This document shows positions 60,827 through 64,000 of a DNA stretch of 64,000 bases, one piece after another; the first letter of the stretch is position 1, and each line of letters starts with the position of its first letter. Both the position numbers and the translations under genes were made by a program. The notes under the pieces were generated by a model that saw only the letters and a list, made by a program, of their open reading frames with translations, did not search any database and was not told where the DNA came from. Origin of the DNA: Brachybacterium phenoliresistens (GTDB lineage Bacteria > Actinomycetota > Actinomycetes > Actinomycetales > Dermabacteraceae); contig NZ_KK069988.1 of NCBI RefSeq assembly GCF_000576425.1, positions 353,976 to 417,975 on the forward strand, in the 5' to 3' direction.

Positions 60827-61657
60827 TCAGCGGTAGGTGACGAAGGTGGGGTCGCCCCAGATGGTGCGCTCGGAGACGGAGCCCTTCGAGGAGCCCGCGT
60901 CCACGACCGTGTTGTCCCCGGCGTAGATGCCGATGTGGCCCGGCCACACGACCAGATCGCCGACCTGGGCCTCCGACTGCGAGATCTGCGTGCCGGCGGA
61001 GGCCTGCGCGCTCGAGGTGCGCGGCAGATCGATCCCGGCCTGCGCGTACGCGTACTGGGTCAGGCCGGAGCAGTCGAAGCCCGTGCTCGCGGACTCGCCG
61101 CCCCAGGAGTAGTGCACGCCGATCTGCGAGCGGGCGGCATCCAGGATCGCCTGGCCGCTCGAGGACGAGGACTCCTCGGAGCTCGTCGCGACCGCGGTGC
61201 CGGCGGAGGCGCTGACCTCGGCGGAGCCGCCGTTGAGGGAGCCGCGCGTCTCCGGGCCGACCCGGCCGTCGACCTGAAGGCCGTTGCTCTCCTGATAGTC
61301 CAGGACCGCGGCGAGGGTCAGCGGGCCGAAGCTGCCGTCGACCTCGAGATCGGCGCCATGGGTGTTCAGCATGGTCTGCAGGGTCGCCACCCGATCGCCG
61401 CGCACGCCCTCGTAGAGCGTCCCGCCGTCCGCCGTGAGCTGGTTCGCGGTCGCGACCGGATGGGCCGGGGCGACGGCGCTGATCTCGGCGGGAGCGGCCG
61501 TCTCGGCAGCGGGCGCCGCCGTCGCGCTCTGCGCCGCGAAGGCCGAGCCGATCACGACCGTGCCGAGCATCGCCGCGCCGCCCAGGCCGCGGAATGCGAG
61601 ACGGGTCGCGCCGTAGGTTGCTCGGCCGGGGACGCGGTGGGTGCTGTGCTTCGCCAT
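60827..61657 (-). CDS. Secreted NlpC/P60 peptidoglycan endopeptidase
   Basis: This 276-residue protein has a long signal peptide (hydrophobic LGGAAMLGTVVIGSAFAA, cleavage near ATAAP at about 45-50). A peptidoglycan-binding domain (VATLQTMLNTHGADLEVDGS, about 80-140), a Ser-rich linker and an NlpC/P60 domain follow, with catalytic Cys196 (FDCSGLTQYAYAQ) and His241 (WPGHIGIYAG). It cleaves cell-wall stem peptides. The start ATG 61657 follows AAGGAATC. A minus-strand TAGCGT (61764-61769) would give a leader of about 100 nt containing a GCGGATCC/GGATCCGC hairpin. Confidence 0.92.
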   Translation of the reverse strand: MAKHSTHRVPGRATYGATRLAFRGLGGAAMLGTVVIGSAFAAQSATAAPAAETAAPAEISAVAPAHPVATANQLTADGGTLYEGVRGDRVATLQTMLNTHGADLEVDGSFGPLTLAAVLDYQESNGLQVDGRVGPETRGSLNGGSAEVSASAGTAVATSSEESSSSSGQAILDAARSQIGVHYSWGGESASTGFDCSGLTQYAYAQAGIDLPRTSSAQASAGTQISQSEAQVGDLVVWPGHIGIYAGDNTVVDAGSSKGSVSERTIWGDPTFVTYR

Positions 61658-61917
61658 TCTCGGTGATTCCTTCCGTTCCGTCCGCAGGAGCGGGCGGTGC
61701 TGCGATGTCTGGTCCGATGCGGATCCGCGATCCGGGGAGGTCCGGGATCCGCTCACGACCACCACGCTAGGAGGCGCCGAGGGCGGATCCCAGGGGCCTG
61801 AACACACAGGGCAGGGACCTTGACCGACGGTTTGTCGCCCACGGCGTCCTTGACCCGCACGGGAACGGATCTGAACCCGAATTGACCTTTTCGGACGCAT
61901 CCCGCGACTCGCACCTC

Positions 61918-62005
61918 ACGCCGCGGGAGCCGGTCCGGAACGCCGCGGGAGCCGGTCCGGAACGCCGCGGGAGCCGGTCCGGAACGCCGCGGGAGCCGGC
62001 CCGGA
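61918..62005. repeat. Four tandem 22-bp repeats
   Basis: Units start at 61918, 61940, 61962 and 61984. Three are identical and the fourth differs by one base. Each begins ACGCCGCGGGAG and ends CCGGTCCGGA, and contains the palindromes CCGCGG and CCGG-T-CCGG. They lie in non-coding DNA. Confidence 0.9.
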
Positions 62006-62012
62006 ACGCCGA

Positions 62013-62050
62013 AGGACCCGCGCCGTGCGCACAGGGCACGGGCGGGTCCT
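62013..62050 (-). terminator. Terminator of the YhgE/Pip gene
   Basis: AGGACCCGC-CCGTGC pairs with GCACGGGCGGGTCCT (15 bp, one bulge) just past the stop at 62073 on the minus strand. Confidence 0.8.
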
Positions 62051-62072
62051 CCGACGGGGGACCGGCGGCCGG

Positions 62073-64000
62073 TCAGGCGGGAAGCGGCCGCAGCATCGAC
62101 GGCGGATCGGCCAGGCGCGCCCCGCGGGAGGCGATCAGCGTCGCCGCGAGCGAGGCCGCGAGCCAGGCGCCGATGCCGAGCAGCGTGCTGGACGTCGATA
62201 CGAGCGAACCGCCGAGGGAGGCGTGCACCAGCCCCTGCGAGACGATCGACAGCGGCATCAGCGCGCTGATCGACTGCAGCAGCGGGGGAGCGGTCTCCAG
62301 CGGCAGCACCCCGACCAGTGCCACCACCTGCAGCACCATCACCACGATCGACACGATCCGGCCGACGCGCTCCCCGAGCACCGTCAGCAGCCCCTGATGG
62401 AAGGCGGCGAACATGAGCGCCGCGGCCAGGGAGATCACCCCCACCGCGAGGGGCGAGACCGGGGAGACCCCCAGGAACGTCACGATCGACAGGACCGCGA
62501 CGGCCTGCACGATGCCGACCGCGAACGCCGGGAGCAGGCTGCGCAGCACCACCTGCCACATGGGCATCGCCGCGTCCAGCAGCCGGCGCGAGAGGGCGGG
62601 CAGCAGCAGGAAGACGCTGAACGCGCCGAGCCACAGCGCCAGGCCCACCACGAAGGGGAACGTGGCCGTCGCCGCACCGTCGGCCGCGTTCTCCCGCTCG
62701 GCGACGGTCGTGATCGGCTCCGCGGCCATCTGCGCCATGCGGGTGCGCTCGGCCTCGGTGTACCGGGGGACGTCCTCGGCGCCGTCGCGCAGCCCGGAGG
62801 CGAGCTCGTCGGTGCCGTCGGCCAGCTCGCCCGCGCCGTCGGCCAGCTGGTCGGTGCCGTCGGCGAGGTCCCCGGCGCCGGTGGCGAGCTCCTCGGTGCC
62901 GTCGGCGAGGGACCCGGCGCCGGTGGCGAGCCCGTCGGTGCCGGTGGCGAGCTCGTCGGCGCCCTCGGCCAGCTGCCCCGCGCCGTCCGCGCTCTGGCGG
63001 GTGCCCGTGGCCAGCTCGCCCGTGCCGTCGGCGAGGAGTCCTGCCCCGTCGGCGCTCTGTCGTGCGCCGTCGGCGAGCTGGCCGGTGCCGTCGGCGAGGG
63101 ACCCGGCGCCGTCGGCGCTCTGCCGCAACCCGGTCGAGAGCTGTCCGGAGCCGTCGGCGAGCTGGTCCACGCCCCCGGCCAGGGCCACCGTCCCGTCGTC
63201 GACCTGGGCGATGCCCTCGGCGAGGGCGGGGATGCCGTCGGCGAGGGTGCGGGCACCGGTGGCGAGGTCCTCGGCCCCGGCGACCAGGCCGGGGTTCTGG
63301 TCGGTGCCGTCGCCGGTGAAGGCCGTCTCGACCCCGTGGGCGTAGGCGGAGACGCCCTGCGTCCCCTCGACGAGGCCGGCCCGGCCGGAGTCCTCGTCGC
63401 CGTGCAGTGCGGTGTCCACGCCGTAGGCGTACTGGGAGAGGCCGCCGGCCATGGCGCACAGCTGCGGATCGGGCCCGGCCGCGGCCGGAGCCTCCTGCCC
63501 GCCGCCGTCCGATGCCGCGGTACCGCCGCCGTCCGAGGCGGCGGGCTCCTCCTGCGCGTCCGATGCCGCCCCGCTGCCGGCGCAGTAGTCCTCGATCTGC
63601 TGGGCGAGGGCGAGCATCCCCGGGTCGTCCATCGTCCCCGATCCCTCGAGGGCGTCGCTGAGCTGCTGCGTCCCTCCGGCGACCTGGTCGGCGGCGGTGA
63701 CGAGACCCGGGTTCGACGCGGTGCCGTCGCCGCTGACCGCCTGGGACGCCTGGCCGATGCCGGCCGCATAGTCCTCGGCGCCCTGCGCCAGCTGCTCGGT
63801 GCCGGCGACCAGGCCCGGGTTCTCGGCCGTGCCGTCGCCCTCCACGCCCGAGCGCAGCGCGCCGGTGGCGTCGACGAGGCCGGGCTGCTCGTCGGTGCCG
63901 CGCAGACCCTGCTGCACGCCGATGATCCCGCTGCTGACCCCCTCGCTGCCGGTGGCCAGCTGGTCCAGGCCCGTGGCGAGGTCGCGGGAGCCGCCGGCCA
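62073..64000 (-). CDS. YhgE/Pip family membrane protein, amino terminus outside window
   Basis: The frame is open to the window edge, so the first membrane helix and start codon are missing; 642 residues are visible. The extracytoplasmic region has two kinds of repeat. One is GDGTxxNPGLV modules about every 35-150 residues (four copies plus one diverged). The other is a run of about 15 heptads such as LADGTGQ LADGARQ SADGAGL, which should form a long coiled coil. Five or six membrane helices follow (FPFVVGLALWLGAFSVFLLL onward). Relatives include the phage-infection protein Pip, YhgE, and membrane parts of type VII-secretion-associated proteins. Transport function is presumed, not shown. Confidence 0.9.
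   Translation of the reverse strand, partial: AGGSRDLATGLDQLATGSEGVSSGIIGVQQGLRGTDEQPGLVDATGALRSGVEGDGTAENPGLVAGTEQLAQGAEDYAAGIGQASQAVSGDGTASNPGLVTAADQVAGGTQQLSDALEGSGTMDDPGMLALAQQIEDYCAGSGAASDAQEEPAASDGGGTAASDGGGQEAPAAAGPDPQLCAMAGGLSQYAYGVDTALHGDEDSGRAGLVEGTQGVSAYAHGVETAFTGDGTDQNPGLVAGAEDLATGARTLADGIPALAEGIAQVDDGTVALAGGVDQLADGSGQLSTGLRQSADGAGSLADGTGQLADGARQSADGAGLLADGTGELATGTRQSADGAGQLAEGADELATGTDGLATGAGSLADGTEELATGAGDLADGTDQLADGAGELADGTDELASGLRDGAEDVPRYTEAERTRMAQMAAEPITTVAERENAADGAATATFPFVVGLALWLGAFSVFLLLPALSRRLLDAAMPMWQVVLRSLLPAFAVGIVQAVAVLSIVTFLGVSPVSPLAVGVISLAAALMFAAFHQGLLTVLGERVGRIVSIVVMVLQVVALVGVLPLETAPPLLQSISALMPLSIVSQGLVHASLGGSLVSTSSTLLGIGAWLAASLAATLIASRGARLADPPSMLRPLPA

Larger units (their letters stand above)
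61658..62072. other. Intergenic region upstream of the NlpC/P60 gene
   Basis: These 415 bp hold, from the NlpC/P60 side, the leader and its hairpin (61719-61752), the TAGCGT -10 (61764-61769) and a moderately AT-richer stretch (61800-61890). The 22-bp tandem repeats and the YhgE terminator follow. No gene is supported. I checked for a c-di-AMP (ydaO-type) riboswitch and did not recognise its conserved core. Confidence 0.65.

Noticed and set aside
61658-61800. Possible c-di-AMP riboswitch ahead of the NlpC/P60 gene
   Set aside because: Such riboswitches often precede these genes in actinobacteria, but the leader after the predicted -10 is only about 100 nt and I do not see the conserved core. 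A covariance search would be decisive.

Overview
This 64-kb window is chromosomal DNA from a very GC-rich actinobacterium. Gene content (fused pafBC, tatAC-helY, rbpA, NlpC/P60, imuA'-imuB-dnaE2, 13E12-type DUF222-HNH) and codon use fit Micrococcales. The Dermabacteraceae/Brachybacterium group is my best guess, but I cannot prove the genus. About 60 protein genes are supported. No rRNA, tRNA or CRISPR array was seen.

Layout. 1-9,090 (+): two tandem FKBP prolyl isomerases (the first cut by the window edge), priA, fmt, rsmB, rpe, pnuC, hisE, hisG and a PH-domain membrane protein. 9,172-21,612: a DUF3866 gene facing away from a fused pafBC regulator, then tatA, tatC, a diacylglycerol-kinase-like lipid kinase, helY, an amidohydrolase remnant, lnt, a polyprenol-phosphate mannosyltransferase that appears to start at CTG, and fxsA. 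21,687-26,743 (-): rbpA, a glycerophosphodiesterase, a SURF1 protein and two proteins sharing an FNPPPxWP amino-terminal motif, one extremely repeat-rich. 26,888-35,787: fabG, sixA, serB-glgC facing glgA, an RNB ribonuclease with a conserved unknown, an ABC ATPase and a SpoU methyltransferase. 35,857-43,552: accessory genes (SRPBCC, MFS, VOC, EamA/LysR pair, CNT nucleoside transporter, HAD, methyltransferase).

The most unusual locus is 43.6-45.5 kb: an IscB-type RNA-guided nuclease, the ancestor-like relative of Cas9. It has an intact PLMP segment, split RuvC, arginine-rich bridge helix, Cys4 HNH and carboxy-terminal target-interaction domain. It is preceded by about 480 bp packed with consecutive hairpins, as expected for its omega RNA (HEARO RNA). 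No TnpA transposase is beside it.

45,560-51,837: a minus-strand run of a histidine phosphatase, lipoprotein, 2H phosphoesterase, AraC regulator, GNAT and small membrane protein, then a tandem GNAT and a polyol dehydrogenase. 52,074-58,306: the SOS mutasome operon imuA'-imuB-dnaE2 behind a perfect LexA box. 58,684-64,000: a DUF222-HNH protein, a secreted NlpC/P60 peptidase, a non-coding 22-bp tandem repeat, and a YhgE/Pip membrane protein cut by the window edge.

A recurring regulatory feature is a TANNNT -10 box exactly 6-7 nt before a start codon. I count eight clear cases plus two weaker ones, predicting leaderless mRNAs. Several convergent gene pairs are separated by perfect GC-rich hairpins.
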